In this document: positions 17,648-27,488 of the stretch, piece after piece
Layout: every line of letters begins with the position of its first letter
How positions within the stretch are numbered: the first letter of the stretch is position 1
Assembly (NCBI GenBank): GCA_947384955.1
Contig: CANDJC010000016.1
Location: forward strand, 1 to 51,494
Source of the DNA: an uncultured Eubacterium sp.
GTDB taxonomy: Bacteria; Bacillota; Clostridia; Lachnospirales; Lachnospiraceae
DNA length: 51,494 nt
Direction: 5' to 3'
Notes under the pieces: model-generated
Database searches by the model: none
Seen by the model: only the letters and a program-made list of their open reading frames with translations
Told to the model about the DNA's origin: nothing
Made by a program: the position numbers and the translations under genes

Positions 17648-19177
17648 TTATCTCCTTCGGATTTTTACCCGTGCAGTAAACCAGTGTTTTGTCTGTTTAT
17701 ATATTTCTGATTTAAAATAAACCAAAAAATATAAAAAAGGCGAAACGGTGCAGCAAATAAATGCTCGAATTATAAATACCGTTAGAATATCTCCTTTAAA
17801 CAAATTACAAATACTCATTACAACAACAACATTCGCAGCTGTTACCAAAGCATAAAGAAAATGGCTTTTAAGATATACATCCATTCCCTGTACAAAATAA
17901 TACTTGAACGCTACAATTGTAGAACCTATAAAGCCAAACAAAAACAATGAAATTGCCGTAGCCAGAATGATTCCAAAAACTTTCCATTTAAGAACAAATA
18001 AATAGTTAAGTACGATATTTGATATTGCTTCTAATATAATCCTGTATCGGTTCTCCCACCAAAGGCCTGCTCCATCTGCATACACCGCTCTTATCTGACC
18101 CATACATAAAATATAAAAATACACAGAAAATAGAACTGCTGCCTCAGATGAAAACATATTCTCTTTTCCAAGCCATAATTCCATAAATGGCTGATACAAA
18201 CAAATTAGACATACAGTACACCATCCGCTTAAAAGCATGAAAATAAAATCAAGTTTTTTCATGTCTTCATAGTTCTTTTGTATTGTTTCTGAAGCAATAC
18301 TGTTCCCAACACCCGCCAGCAGAGAAGCTGAGAATGTAGTCATAAACCCTGATACACTGGTCAGAATATGATAATAATTATTATAGATTCCTGTAACATT
18401 CAGCCCAATAAACATTGACAAAAAAATATTATCAAATGAATTTCTTGTCACTCCGCAAATTCTTGCCATTGCCAGTCCCATTGTTTTTTTCTTAATAGAT
18501 GCCATGGTATGTGCAGACACTTTTCCATAGCATTTATACTGAGGATACATTATATCAACAAACAAGCCAATTAATAAATTGTTAGCCACTGTATTTAATA
18601 ACAAAGTTATGAGATACATGTAAAAATTCTTATAATAAATCAGTGAAACAACTTGCAAAATACTAGTACCGATAGTTGTTATTAAGCTGACAATACTCAC
18701 AATATCCAGACGCTGAAATGCATTTAACAAAGAAACTTTATAAGCTAAAAACCAATAAGACAGAACGGTATTCATCAAATACATAAGATAAACGATATAA
18801 ATGTTTACATCTGATGGATAAGTTCCCTTAATAAATCCTTTCAAAAATGGCACAACAATTAACCCGGCACATAGTACGATACAGCCTACTATATGATAAA
18901 TCTTTTTATATAAGTTCAGCAAAGCACAAATCTGTTCATTATCGTCATTGGCTATCGGCCCATACATACTAAAAACAAGTGCACTTCCAAACCCCAGTTC
19001 TGCAAGACTTAATACTTGCAGTATAGAATTGAACATTCCTTTTAAACCATTATACTCGGCGCCTAATGTTTTAATAAATACGGTCTGTGTAATAAAAGGC
19101 AGCAAAATCGTAACCGATTTTGAAAAAACTCCAACTATAACATTTCTTTTTGCATTACCTGATCGTTTCAATTTCAT
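17648..19177 (-). CDS. wzx: Wzx-type polysaccharide flippase
   Basis: The 509-residue protein begins with a basic segment and then about twelve to fourteen membrane segments (VFSKSVTILLPFITQTVFI near residue 17-35 is the first), with the conserved LAELGFGSALVFSMYGP region of the MOP/PST flippase superfamily. It would flip the undecaprenyl-pyrophosphate-linked repeat unit across the membrane. Its start overlaps the upstream GT2 stop by four bases. It has no G tract. Confidence 0.9.
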   Translation of the reverse strand: MKLKRSGNAKRNVIVGVFSKSVTILLPFITQTVFIKTLGAEYNGLKGMFNSILQVLSLAELGFGSALVFSMYGPIANDDNEQICALLNLYKKIYHIVGCIVLCAGLIVVPFLKGFIKGTYPSDVNIYIVYLMYLMNTVLSYWFLAYKVSLLNAFQRLDIVSIVSLITTIGTSILQVVSLIYYKNFYMYLITLLLNTVANNLLIGLFVDIMYPQYKCYGKVSAHTMASIKKKTMGLAMARICGVTRNSFDNIFLSMFIGLNVTGIYNNYYHILTSVSGFMTTFSASLLAGVGNSIASETIQKNYEDMKKLDFIFMLLSGWCTVCLICLYQPFMELWLGKENMFSSEAAVLFSVYFYILCMGQIRAVYADGAGLWWENRYRIILEAISNIVLNYLFVLKWKVFGIILATAISLFLFGFIGSTIVAFKYYFVQGMDVYLKSHFLYALVTAANVVVVMSICNLFKGDILTVFIIRAFICCTVSPFLYFLVYFKSEIYKQTKHWFTARVKIRRR

Positions 19178-20169
19178 CGGACTGGCCCATTCATTTTTCT
19201 ATACAGCGCTATACATAAATTAATACTTCTGTACATTCCCATTAAAATTAAAATCTTTAAAAATTTCTTCTTTAAAGTTTCTGGTTTCACCTTCTTTACC
19301 AGCATCTTTAGTCCCGCATCTGAAACAATATTTTTCATTTCCTGGCTGCTGTTTCCAATCAAAACCTGAACTAGCAGAGCATTATACAGGTAACAGCAAA
19401 AACTCTCAAAATCATTTTCATCCGGCATTATCCCCCATTTTCTATGCAGTGTACATACTTCTTTATAGATTCTTGATATTGTCTTATAATAATCTGTTTT
19501 TATTTTTTTGTTCTGACTTACTAATCCCTGGCGATAATGATAATAAGCTGATTGAAACAGCTGTATACTTTCAATCTTATCAAAATATCTATAATTAAAT
19601 ACGATATCCTGAGACCTGTACAAGTCTGGAAATAAGATTCTATTCTTTTTAATAATTTGGGATTTGTACATTTTTGTCACAGGTCCTCTTATTAACCCTT
19701 GTGAAAATAAATTAAGATATTGTTCGCGTATATTCTTAGTACCGCATAAAAATCTTTCATTTATCACATCATATTCACTGGAAATTAATCTGCCCCTATC
19801 ATAAAAATCTGAAGTGCTCCCAGAAATCAGCAAATCAGCCCCGCTGTCTGTCATTCGCTTTTCATAATCCTCCAGCATTTCTGATTCTATCCAGTCATCT
19901 GGGTCAATAAACATCATATAATTGCCAGTTGCCTTAGACATTCCTTTATTACGGGCTATTCCCGATCCACGATTTTCCTGCACTTCTACAAGAAATCTTG
20001 GGTCCCTTTTTTCCCACTCTCTTGCAAGCTTTTCAGTATCATCAGTTGCTCCATCAATGACAATAATTGCTTCCCAGTTTTGATATGTCTGATTTGATAT
20101 GCTTTTTAAACATTTATCAATATATTGTTCAACGTTATATGCTGGTATGATGATACTAATTTTTTTCAT
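19174..20169 (-). CDS. Family 2 glycosyltransferase
   Basis: About 331 residues with a GT-A domain at the N-terminus: KISIIIPAYNVEQYIDKCL, VIDGATDDT, FIDPDDW near residue 89-95 (DxD). The C-terminal third is a helical extension common in capsule GT2 enzymes. I use the ATG at 20169; an earlier GTG is three codons upstream and closer to the AAGGAG site, so the true start is uncertain by three residues. It transfers a sugar in repeat-unit assembly; donor and acceptor unknown. Confidence 0.88.
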   Translation of the reverse strand: MKKISIIIPAYNVEQYIDKCLKSISNQTYQNWEAIIVIDGATDDTEKLAREWEKRDPRFLVEVQENRGSGIARNKGMSKATGNYMMFIDPDDWIESEMLEDYEKRMTDSGADLLISGSTSDFYDRGRLISSEYDVINERFLCGTKNIREQYLNLFSQGLIRGPVTKMYKSQIIKKNRILFPDLYRSQDIVFNYRYFDKIESIQLFQSAYYHYRQGLVSQNKKIKTDYYKTISRIYKEVCTLHRKWGIMPDENDFESFCCYLYNALLVQVLIGNSSQEMKNIVSDAGLKMLVKKVKPETLKKKFLKILILMGMYRSINLCIALYRKMNGPVR

Positions 20170-20218
20170 AGATAACACAATCTCCTTCTTAGATCAAATT
20201 TTTACTCTCTGCAAGTTC

Positions 20219-21505
20219 CTACAAATATTGAGATTTTCCACTAGAATTTATATCCTGATAAATTTCTATCAGACATTCAATATTCTTTTTTACATTTGAC
20301 ATCTTGTCCATCCGTTCTTTTGCGCACTGGGATAATTTTTGTGACAGCAAATCATTCTCAAATATCTGTTGAATATAATATGCCAGCATATACGGTTCAT
20401 TTGCCGGATACAAATATCCCTCTTTACCATGTTCCAAAAGAGACGAAACTCCTCCAACATCTGATGCAACAGAAGGAACCCCCAGTTTCATAGCTTCGCA
20501 GAGTGAATTCGGTGAATTTTCAATAACAGAAGGTAAAATATACACATGAGAATTTAAATATCTTTCTATCATCTCGCTTGCGGAAAGTTCTCCTAAAAAT
20601 ACTACATGTTTTTGCAATTCCCATTTCTTTATCATTTTTCTTATATAATTCGCATAAGAACCTGTGCGCAGCACTTTATTCAGCCGTTTAAATGTAAACA
20701 AATCGTAACCTGCTACATATAGTTTTATATTTGGAAAGCTTTCCCGTAGCTGACATAACGCTTCTAATGCCAAATGCAGCCCCTTAATCGGATATGACCC
20801 TTGCGACATAAAAATAGAATATTTTTCGCATGTTTCCTTTTTCCAATTCCTTTTTTCTTCTCTAAATTCTTTTCTCAGATTCTCTGGGCAATAATAATAT
20901 TTTAAGGACGGATTTATCTTCTTTGTTGCTGCTTTATCAAACTCTGTCCTTCCCATTACATTTTTAACACCCTTTAATGCCAGAATTTCATATTTCCCCC
21001 GCCGGTCAAATTTTTTCTTTTGCAGGGCGATGTTATCGAGCCGGATTATATCGCGAATGGTTACGCCATAATAAACCTTTGCAGGCAAAAAAGCCCGGTA
21101 CACCCCCCCCCAGAAAAAAATCAGTCCCTGAATATGAATAACTGTTTTCTGAGGATTATGAAAGCTTCTAACCATTGCCAAAGCATGCGGATATTCTGTC
21201 CCAAATATATGTACAATATCTGGGCGAAACTCATCCAATATAATACGGAATTTTTTTTCTAATGATTGATCATATCTATATACTTTACGCTTTTCTGTTT
21301 GAAATCCATAAAACACAGCCTTTTTATACGCAGCTTTTGTAATTTTTTTTCTATCATTCAAAGGTGCACAATATGCAAGAGATACATCCTCTTCCATCAG
21401 CTGCTCAAATGTATCAACAAGCCACCCTCCACTGTTTCCTTCTCTTTGATGTATAACTTTTTGAATCTGTGGAATAATTACATTGCAAAGCCATAATATT
21501 CTCAT
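20219..21505 (-). CDS. Family 4 glycosyltransferase (G9 tract)
   Basis: The 428-residue GT-B enzyme has an N-terminal acceptor domain and a C-terminal GT4 domain with MSQGSYPIKGLHLALEAL (near residue 233-250), LYVAGYD and the EX7E motif ENSPNSLCE followed by AMKLGVPSVASDVGG. A G9 run at 21103-21111 encodes part of W-G-G-V near residue 132 in the N-terminal domain, so a frame slip would abolish the donor-binding half. A phase-variable transferase here would change or end the repeat unit. It follows the other GT-B gene by six bases. Confidence 0.9.
   Translation of the reverse strand: MRILWLCNVIIPQIQKVIHQREGNSGGWLVDTFEQLMEEDVSLAYCAPLNDRKKITKAAYKKAVFYGFQTEKRKVYRYDQSLEKKFRIILDEFRPDIVHIFGTEYPHALAMVRSFHNPQKTVIHIQGLIFFWGGVYRAFLPAKVYYGVTIRDIIRLDNIALQKKKFDRRGKYEILALKGVKNVMGRTEFDKAATKKINPSLKYYYCPENLRKEFREEKRNWKKETCEKYSIFMSQGSYPIKGLHLALEALCQLRESFPNIKLYVAGYDLFTFKRLNKVLRTGSYANYIRKMIKKWELQKHVVFLGELSASEMIERYLNSHVYILPSVIENSPNSLCEAMKLGVPSVASDVGGVSSLLEHGKEGYLYPANEPYMLAYYIQQIFENDLLSQKLSQCAKERMDKMSNVKKNIECLIEIYQDINSSGKSQYL
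21103..21111 (-). repeat. G9 tract 5 (in GT4 gene)
   Basis: Nine G on the coding strand within W-G-G-V; frame open at this length. Confidence 0.85.
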
Positions 21506-21511
21506 TCATAT

Positions 21512-22816
21512 TCACTCCTTAATTATTTTTAACTTATTCTGTTTTTTTGCAGTTTCTTGAAATATTTTATTCGCAATATATTGGGGAGTATAGTTCCAAA
21601 ATTCCTTTTCTATTTCATCATAGCTAACTATATGATTCCGATTATCTATTATAAACTTACAAATAGTCTCAGCATTACTCATTACTTTTTGCGGGGACAT
21701 CTTGATACACAATCCTAATTGATATTTTTGAAAAAATTCTAAATTGTAATCTTCTTCTTGATAATAAAAAAAGATGACTGGCTTTCCTGTTGAAATACAG
21801 TCAAATGTTTTTCCCGAAATCTGATCACCAGCGAAATTACTAATAGCAATTAAAACATCTGCACTATTAACCGCTTCATATGCCTTATCCGAACTTACAG
21901 TACCATGATTAATAACTGCCCCATTACTTTTTCCCGAATAAGTATTCAGAATATCATCACAATCCCCTCGCTGATAAAAATCTATGTGCATATCTATCAT
22001 TTGTGCCAGTTCTATTAAAATATCAAGGCAGTCTTCTGGAGGACGGAATCCTCTCAAGAGAGAACCTGCATATACCAGCTTTACATTACCGCACTTATTG
22101 TTATTATTAGGAGGCTGTACATTTTTCCGTTGGTTTTTTATTAATGGTAATCCGATTATTTTAATAGATTTTTTATTTTGTAAATACGATTTTTCTTTTG
22201 AGTAGACAGATTCTGTCATGAAATAACGCCAAAAATGCTTTGAACAATTATTTAGCATTCTTACTCTTGCCCTATTTCGATTTCCGAGCAAAATTTTCGG
22301 ATAATTAATATCTTCACCTGTAACAAAATTATCAACCTGATACGCAATAAATTTGACTTTTCTATATTTTTTAATAAGAGGTAATGCCGCAGCAAAAGCT
22401 TCAAAAGGCTTTCCAATTAAAACCACATACTCATATTCTGCATTAAGACTTACATCAATTGCTTTTTTCAAATCATTCACTAATGGATCATGAAGGCCTG
22501 TTTTAGATAAAATCCGTTGAGAAATAGAAAAGATTCGTATGAATAGTATTGTAAATCCATACACACTGGACATAACCTGGCTTCTAGCCTGTAAACGTTT
22601 TTCTCTCAATGAATATATTAAATATGATAAAGGCTTAACATATTTTATCTTTATATCCTTATAGTCAGACGTATCATTATACCTTTGTTTTAACGATATG
22701 ATACTTATTTTATAGTCTTCTGAAAGACAATCAATTAAATTTTTTATGACAATACCATTCATTGTCAAATTGGGACAGCTTGCATCTGTAACAAATAGAA
22801 CTTTCTTCGTTTTCAT
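21512..22816 (-). CDS. GT-B glycosyltransferase (GT4-like)
   Basis: The 434-residue protein begins with VLFVTDASCPNLTMNGIVIKN-like features of GT-B enzymes (residues 5-24) and has a donor-side domain with KLVYAGSLLRGF near residue 248-259 and VNSADVLIAISNF. The standard EX7E motif is not obvious, but FDCISTGKPVIFF occupies its usual region. The gene is very AT-rich. It overlaps the wzy stop by four bases, so the two are coupled. Sugar specificity unknown. Confidence 0.8.
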   Translation of the reverse strand: MKTKKVLFVTDASCPNLTMNGIVIKNLIDCLSEDYKISIISLKQRYNDTSDYKDIKIKYVKPLSYLIYSLREKRLQARSQVMSSVYGFTILFIRIFSISQRILSKTGLHDPLVNDLKKAIDVSLNAEYEYVVLIGKPFEAFAAALPLIKKYRKVKFIAYQVDNFVTGEDINYPKILLGNRNRARVRMLNNCSKHFWRYFMTESVYSKEKSYLQNKKSIKIIGLPLIKNQRKNVQPPNNNNKCGNVKLVYAGSLLRGFRPPEDCLDILIELAQMIDMHIDFYQRGDCDDILNTYSGKSNGAVINHGTVSSDKAYEAVNSADVLIAISNFAGDQISGKTFDCISTGKPVIFFYYQEEDYNLEFFQKYQLGLCIKMSPQKVMSNAETICKFIIDNRNHIVSYDEIEKEFWNYTPQYIANKIFQETAKKQNKLKIIKE

Positions 22817-24105
22817 GTACTTTCCTTAAAATGTTTGAAATAAACCATTGTCTTTTTTTCTGTTATTTTTCTTTGCAGTCCATACCATATGAACAAATTT
22901 ATTATTGGACTATATATAAAAAATTCTGTCATCAAAATAATGCAGAACAGCAAAATTAATACGCAAAATTCTAGATTGCTATTTGCAGCCTTTCTAGCCA
23001 TATTAAACACAGCATATAGCCATATACCTCCAGCTACAATTCCAAACATTGAAAACTGTGCAAGTAAAGTATTAGTATCTGTTTCATTAGCTATTCCATA
23101 AATACGCATTGCTGTATCAGAAAATAACGCTGCTTTATCGGTAACCCCATTTCCAGCAATTGGCTTCTGCATCCATAAATATAAGTTAATTCCAATAGAT
23201 GATATTCTAGCATATGAACTAACATAAGCATCACTTGACTTACTGAATTTTCCAAATATATCCTCCACAATTGATCTGTAAAACTGAAAATCACCTATTA
23301 ATACTATAAACAATACAATAATTAACACAAAAACACCAATCAGCAATTTTTGTATTTTTTTATAATTTGTCAGATACTTCCATTTTGAAAGAGCATAAAT
23401 TAATGCAAAAACAAGTCCTATGTATCCTGTTGTAGACTTTGTAGTCAAAACAGTAATAGTCAAAACAGCTATTGCATATTTGCTCCATCTGCTGTCTTTA
23501 TTAAAAAAATATATCTCAATAATCAGAGCTATAATAAGATATGCTTGATACACCCCAGGCTCTCTAAAAATACCCCAGTTTCTTCCTGCTCCTATCGGAT
23601 CCATGCAATGCATATATAACACATAATGATAAAATGATGTTCCCCCTACACTTTTACTAACCTCAAAACCATAGTGATTCAATTCTGGTATCAAATAAAA
23701 TATTATGAATCCAATACATGATACTGTTCCTATTACTCGAAATATTCTAGAATAAGCTATACAAAAATCATGAAATGATATCGTTTGTGTTATTACCATA
23801 GCAGATATAGCAAAAGAAAATGCAACTATATATCCACCTCTGAAATCACGATTTATAATTGCTGAAACCACTAAGGCTATCAGCAGTAATATCGTCAATC
23901 TTATTATTCTCTTCTGAAGTAAAAAACTTCCTTTCTTCACAAGAAAATATAACGGAATGGATATACAAAATAAACTGTAAAAAATGTAACCAAAGCTCAT
24001 GAATCTTTTGTCATTATTTGTTCCAAATAACATTGTATCACTTGAAAAATATATAATAAAAAAAATAAGGACATATACAGCCTTATTTCGTGATAATTTC
24101 AGCAC
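22813..24105 (-). CDS. wzy: Wzy-like O-antigen/capsule polymerase
   Basis: About 430 residues with ten or more membrane segments and a large outer loop near residues 140-180 that contains GAGRNWGIFREPGVYQ, resembling Wzy polymerases and O-antigen ligases. It would join repeat units outside the membrane. The frame starts with GTG at 24105 with only a weak ribosome site (GGTAG), which may mean low expression; polymerases are often poorly translated. It is among the most AT-rich genes of the window. Confidence 0.85.
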   Translation of the reverse strand: MLKLSRNKAVYVLIFFIIYFSSDTMLFGTNNDKRFMSFGYIFYSLFCISIPLYFLVKKGSFLLQKRIIRLTILLLIALVVSAIINRDFRGGYIVAFSFAISAMVITQTISFHDFCIAYSRIFRVIGTVSCIGFIIFYLIPELNHYGFEVSKSVGGTSFYHYVLYMHCMDPIGAGRNWGIFREPGVYQAYLIIALIIEIYFFNKDSRWSKYAIAVLTITVLTTKSTTGYIGLVFALIYALSKWKYLTNYKKIQKLLIGVFVLIIVLFIVLIGDFQFYRSIVEDIFGKFSKSSDAYVSSYARISSIGINLYLWMQKPIAGNGVTDKAALFSDTAMRIYGIANETDTNTLLAQFSMFGIVAGGIWLYAVFNMARKAANSNLEFCVLILLFCIILMTEFFIYSPIINLFIWYGLQRKITEKKTMVYFKHFKEST

Positions 24106-24209
24106 AATTATCTACCAACCCTTTTACTAAAATTTTTTCTAGAGTTATTAATTATTGATTCCTATTGTATCAAAAAAGCCATACTTCAATCATAGGTATC
24201 TTTTTATCA

Positions 24210-25022
24210 CTATAAATCATCCTCTTCACTATCATTCACTGCATTTATTTTTGAAATTAAAATTCTCCTATAATATTTCGCATCATAAAAGCAAATTAAA
24301 AACAGATAAAATAGATTGGATATATTCCTTTTTTTGTATAGCATTTTTATGTTCCGTAAATTCCCCTTATGCATTTCTTTCAAATTAGCTGACAATCCGC
24401 TCTCACCATATGGAACTTTATTATTTCCAGCAATTTCATAAGATACAGGTATATAAAACAGAAAATATTTTAAAGCAATTCTATTCCACATATCTCCATC
24501 TTCCGCATAACGCATTCTCTCATTAAAAAGCCCAACTTCTTTGAAAACACTGCGTTTTATCATTACTGTAGACGTATGCGGCCAAGTCTTTAAAAGAATA
24601 TGTTTTAAACCCAGCACATATAAATTGTCATCTGCTTTTTTCCCCCAGTGCATGAATTCTTTATTTCTATTACACCCAATAAAACAAATTTGTCGATGCT
24701 TTTGTATCTGTTCCCATTGTTTTTCTATTTTTTCAGGAAGCCATATATCATCTGAATCAATAAATGCAATCCATCTATATCTGGAAGCCCTGATGCCAGC
24801 ATTCCTAGCCGTAGATACGCCTCCATTTTTCTTTTTAATAACTTTGATTCTCTGATCTTTAGAAGCAAGTCTGGTAACGATATCTGCAGACTTATCTTTT
24901 GATCCATCATCAACTATGATTACTTCCCCAATCAAATCTTCCCTTGTCTGCTTTAGAACAGAATCAACACAGTTCTCTATTGTTTTTTCACTGTTATATA
25001 CAGGAATCACTACACTAATCAT
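24210..25022 (-). CDS. Family 2 glycosyltransferase
   Basis: About 270 residues: ISVVIPVYNSEKTIENCVDS at the N-terminus, VIIVDDGSKDKS, then RWIAFIDSDDIWLPEKIEK with the DxD motif near residue 90, and a helical tail. Typical single-domain GT-A transferase of a capsule locus. The ATG at 25022 is used; the longer frame would need a GTG four codons earlier. It precedes wzy by about 100 bases. Confidence 0.88.
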   Translation of the reverse strand: MISVVIPVYNSEKTIENCVDSVLKQTREDLIGEVIIVDDGSKDKSADIVTRLASKDQRIKVIKKKNGGVSTARNAGIRASRYRWIAFIDSDDIWLPEKIEKQWEQIQKHRQICFIGCNRNKEFMHWGKKADDNLYVLGLKHILLKTWPHTSTVMIKRSVFKEVGLFNERMRYAEDGDMWNRIALKYFLFYIPVSYEIAGNNKVPYGESGLSANLKEMHKGNLRNIKMLYKKRNISNLFYLFLICFYDAKYYRRILISKINAVNDSEEDDL

Positions 25023-25105
25023 ATCTGCTTCCACTCTTATCTATTCTCCTAATATCTCCCCATCATCCGAATACTTCTTAAATACTGTCTTCCTCACTAT
25101 ATATT

Positions 25106-25693
25106 TCATTTATTTTTCACGGAGGAAACTTTCTCCCATCTTCCTGTGTTAGAATTATATTTCTTAATTATTTTAGCAGGTACACCTGCTATTACACAGT
25201 GATCTGGGAATATTCCCCGCACTACAGCATTAGCACCTACAATACACTGATTCCCCAAAACAGTCCCTGCTTGAATTGCTGCACCATAACCAATAAAACA
25301 GTTTTCTCCAATTCTTGTTGTAGAAACTATCTGAGGCTGTTTTAATATATGTGTTCCTAATTTTCTATAATCATGATCTATATTTGTAACATAAACATTG
25401 CCTGCGATTGATGTCCCTTTTCCAATCACCAGATTTTCTTTTGATGCTGTAATGTGAAAATTTTGTCCAACAGAAGTATCTGCTTCAATAATTATTCTTC
25501 CACCTTCCATTGTTTCCATTCTAATCCCTGGATAAATTCGCACTTTATTCCCAATATATATTTTTTTCCTTCCTCTTAAATAAAGCGGGGAACCAATATA
25601 CGAAAAACTTCCAAAATGTCCAAAAGACAGTTTATACAAAATTCCTCTTGCTGCCCAAAAAAGTTTTATGATTTCCATAAAAGTGTTCCTCAT
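25106..25693 (-). CDS. Left-handed beta-helix acyltransferase (O-acetyltransferase)
   Basis: The 195-residue protein carries hexapeptide repeats (IIIEADTSVGQNFHI, IGENCFIGYGAAIQ, LGNQCIVGANAVV) followed by VIAGVPAKIIKKY, as in the CysE/LacA/NodL/WbbJ family, with the catalytic-type His in NIDHDYR near residue 113. It probably O-acetylates a sugar of the repeat unit with acetyl-CoA. Seven bases separate it from the GT4 gene, so they are co-transcribed. Confidence 0.88.
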   Translation of the reverse strand: MRNTFMEIIKLFWAARGILYKLSFGHFGSFSYIGSPLYLRGRKKIYIGNKVRIYPGIRMETMEGGRIIIEADTSVGQNFHITASKENLVIGKGTSIAGNVYVTNIDHDYRKLGTHILKQPQIVSTTRIGENCFIGYGAAIQAGTVLGNQCIVGANAVVRGIFPDHCVIAGVPAKIIKKYNSNTGRWEKVSSVKNK

Positions 25694-25700
25694 TACTACA

Positions 25701-26915
25701 TTAAACCATTCCTACTGCTTCATTAAAAACATTAACATATTTTTCAGCATTCAATTCACTGGAAAAATAGTCTCTTCCACACTGCCTGGCATTTTTCTCC
25801 ATCATCTGCAGACGGCTCTTATCCCTTGACAATTCAAGAATCTTATCAGAAGCTTTTCTATAATCATTCAAAGGTACGCAGACCCCAATTCTTTTTTGAT
25901 TAACAAATTTATAAAACTCGGATTTTCTTTCACACATACATACAAACGATTTTCCACAGGCCATCAGCAGCGCACTTTTACTCGGATAGCTTGTCCATAT
26001 TACCCTTCTGGATAATGGAATGAACTCTATATCACAGGCACTGTATACATCACTTATAATTCCAGATTCCTGCCATGGAAAAAAAATAATATTTGTCAGA
26101 TTTTCTTTTCTTGCTTCCCTTTTAAATTCCTCTTCAAAACCACCCGTACCTATCATATGAAATTCGATATGCTCATAGTCTTTCAGCCGCTTTGCAACTT
26201 CTATTACTGCACGGTAATTAAATGTATATCCAAAGTTTCCTGCATACTGGACAATAAATTTACTTTTCTGAATCTGATATTTTTGTACAAATCGATTACT
26301 CTCCCTGTCCACCCAGCCTACCGAATTTGAATCATACCAGATGGGTATTGTGATTAATTTCGATGGTTCAATTCCTTTCCGAATACATGTGTTTTTCATA
26401 TCGTCTGAGATAACCACTATCCTGTTACTCGTTTTATAGACAAAATCCTGCATCACAGAAAGAATCGTAAACACTATTTTATTTGTAAACGCACCAAACA
26501 AATAAGGTCCATCTGGAAATACATCAAACGAATTAAATATCACTGGTTTTTTTAAATGCTTATGCAATAAAAAAGCAGAAAAAAATACAGTAGGGGTTGA
26601 CTGCAAAATTACTGCATCAATCTCACTTATATGTTTCTTCCACTCTTTACTGGCTTTATACGCATAAGACATTCCATCAAAATACCTCTTGCAAAAATTC
26701 CTTTTTTCTACTTTGCTTCTTTGAATAACAGAATATGTGAATCCCTTTCTGCTTTTTATTGAATCCGGAATATCTGGAAACATGCCCTTTGAATGACTGG
26801 TTACCAGATATACATCTATGCCATTATCTAAAAACGTCTGAATTGTAGTAAGTGTCAAATGATTGGTTCCATTTGGCGTGTCAAAACCCTCAAATATAAA
26901 AAACAAAACTTTCAT
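25701..26915 (-). CDS. Family 4 glycosyltransferase (WbuB-like)
   Basis: The 404-residue GT-B enzyme has VLFFIFEGFDTPNGTNHL at its start, KFIVQYAGNFGYTFNY near residue 214-229, IEFHMIGTGGFEE and a donor-side YPSKSALLMACGKSFVC segment near residue 309. This is similar to WbuB/FucNAc-type transferases found with fnl genes, so transfer of FucNAc is a reasonable guess. It is the first glycosyltransferase after the LoaP gene (27 bases), with an AGGGG ribosome site. Confidence 0.82.
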   Translation of the reverse strand: MKVLFFIFEGFDTPNGTNHLTLTTIQTFLDNGIDVYLVTSHSKGMFPDIPDSIKSRKGFTYSVIQRSKVEKRNFCKRYFDGMSYAYKASKEWKKHISEIDAVILQSTPTVFFSAFLLHKHLKKPVIFNSFDVFPDGPYLFGAFTNKIVFTILSVMQDFVYKTSNRIVVISDDMKNTCIRKGIEPSKLITIPIWYDSNSVGWVDRESNRFVQKYQIQKSKFIVQYAGNFGYTFNYRAVIEVAKRLKDYEHIEFHMIGTGGFEEEFKREARKENLTNIIFFPWQESGIISDVYSACDIEFIPLSRRVIWTSYPSKSALLMACGKSFVCMCERKSEFYKFVNQKRIGVCVPLNDYRKASDKILELSRDKSRLQMMEKNARQCGRDYFSSELNAEKYVNVFNEAVGMV

Positions 26916-26942
26916 TTAATTATATACCCCTGCCCTTCTGAT

Positions 26943-27488
26943 TCATTTCTTCTCCAGCAGTTCAATCCCAAGGTAAATCACCGTCCTGCGGTTCATAAAT
27001 TCCACTTCAACCTCTGCCATCCTCTTATGCAGATTTATCTTCTTAATCATCCCGTCCATATCCTTCAGCGGCCCGGACACCACCCGCACTCCGCTTCCCT
27101 CCTCCACGCTCACCTGCGAAAGCGAAACCTCATGCCACTCTCCCTCCGCTCCGTCAGTCCTGCTGCCGTTCTGGCCCATCAGCCTTTCCAGCCATTCAGC
27201 ATCCCGGTCTTTCAGCTGCGCAAAATATTCATCCTCTTTCCCCAGCAGTTTTGTCAGCAGCGGTATTTTCTGCAGCTCCATATACAGTTTTCTGATATCA
27301 TCCGTCGTAATAAAAACATAGCCAGGAAGCAGCTTTTCATGAATATCTTTCCAGATACCGTGAAATTTTTTCCGCATATGTCTTGTCGGATGAAAGCACT
27401 CTCCATACAGCTCTTTCGAAAGAATGCTTGAAATATGCGTTTCTGTCTTTGTTTCCGTCCCTGGCGCTACCTGCAATACATAGTACAT
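26943..27488 (-). CDS. loaP: LoaP-type NusG paralog (transcription antiterminator)
   Basis: About 181 residues. The N-terminal NGN domain reads MYYVLQVAPGTETKTE and then KLLPGYVFI near residue 80-88; the C-terminal KOW domain has SGVRVVSGPLKDMDGMIKKI near residue 132-151 and ends EVEFMNRRTVIYLGIELL. This is the build of specialised NusG paralogs of the LoaP/RfaH type, which bind polymerase and allow it to pass terminators in long polysaccharide or antibiotic operons. The ATG at 27488 is preceded by AGGAG with correct spacing; a 16-codon longer frame lacks a site. Its leader holds strong RNA structure (27556-27730). Confidence 0.87.
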   Translation of the reverse strand: MYYVLQVAPGTETKTETHISSILSKELYGECFHPTRHMRKKFHGIWKDIHEKLLPGYVFITTDDIRKLYMELQKIPLLTKLLGKEDEYFAQLKDRDAEWLERLMGQNGSRTDGAEGEWHEVSLSQVSVEEGSGVRVVSGPLKDMDGMIKKINLHKRMAEVEVEFMNRRTVIYLGIELLEKK

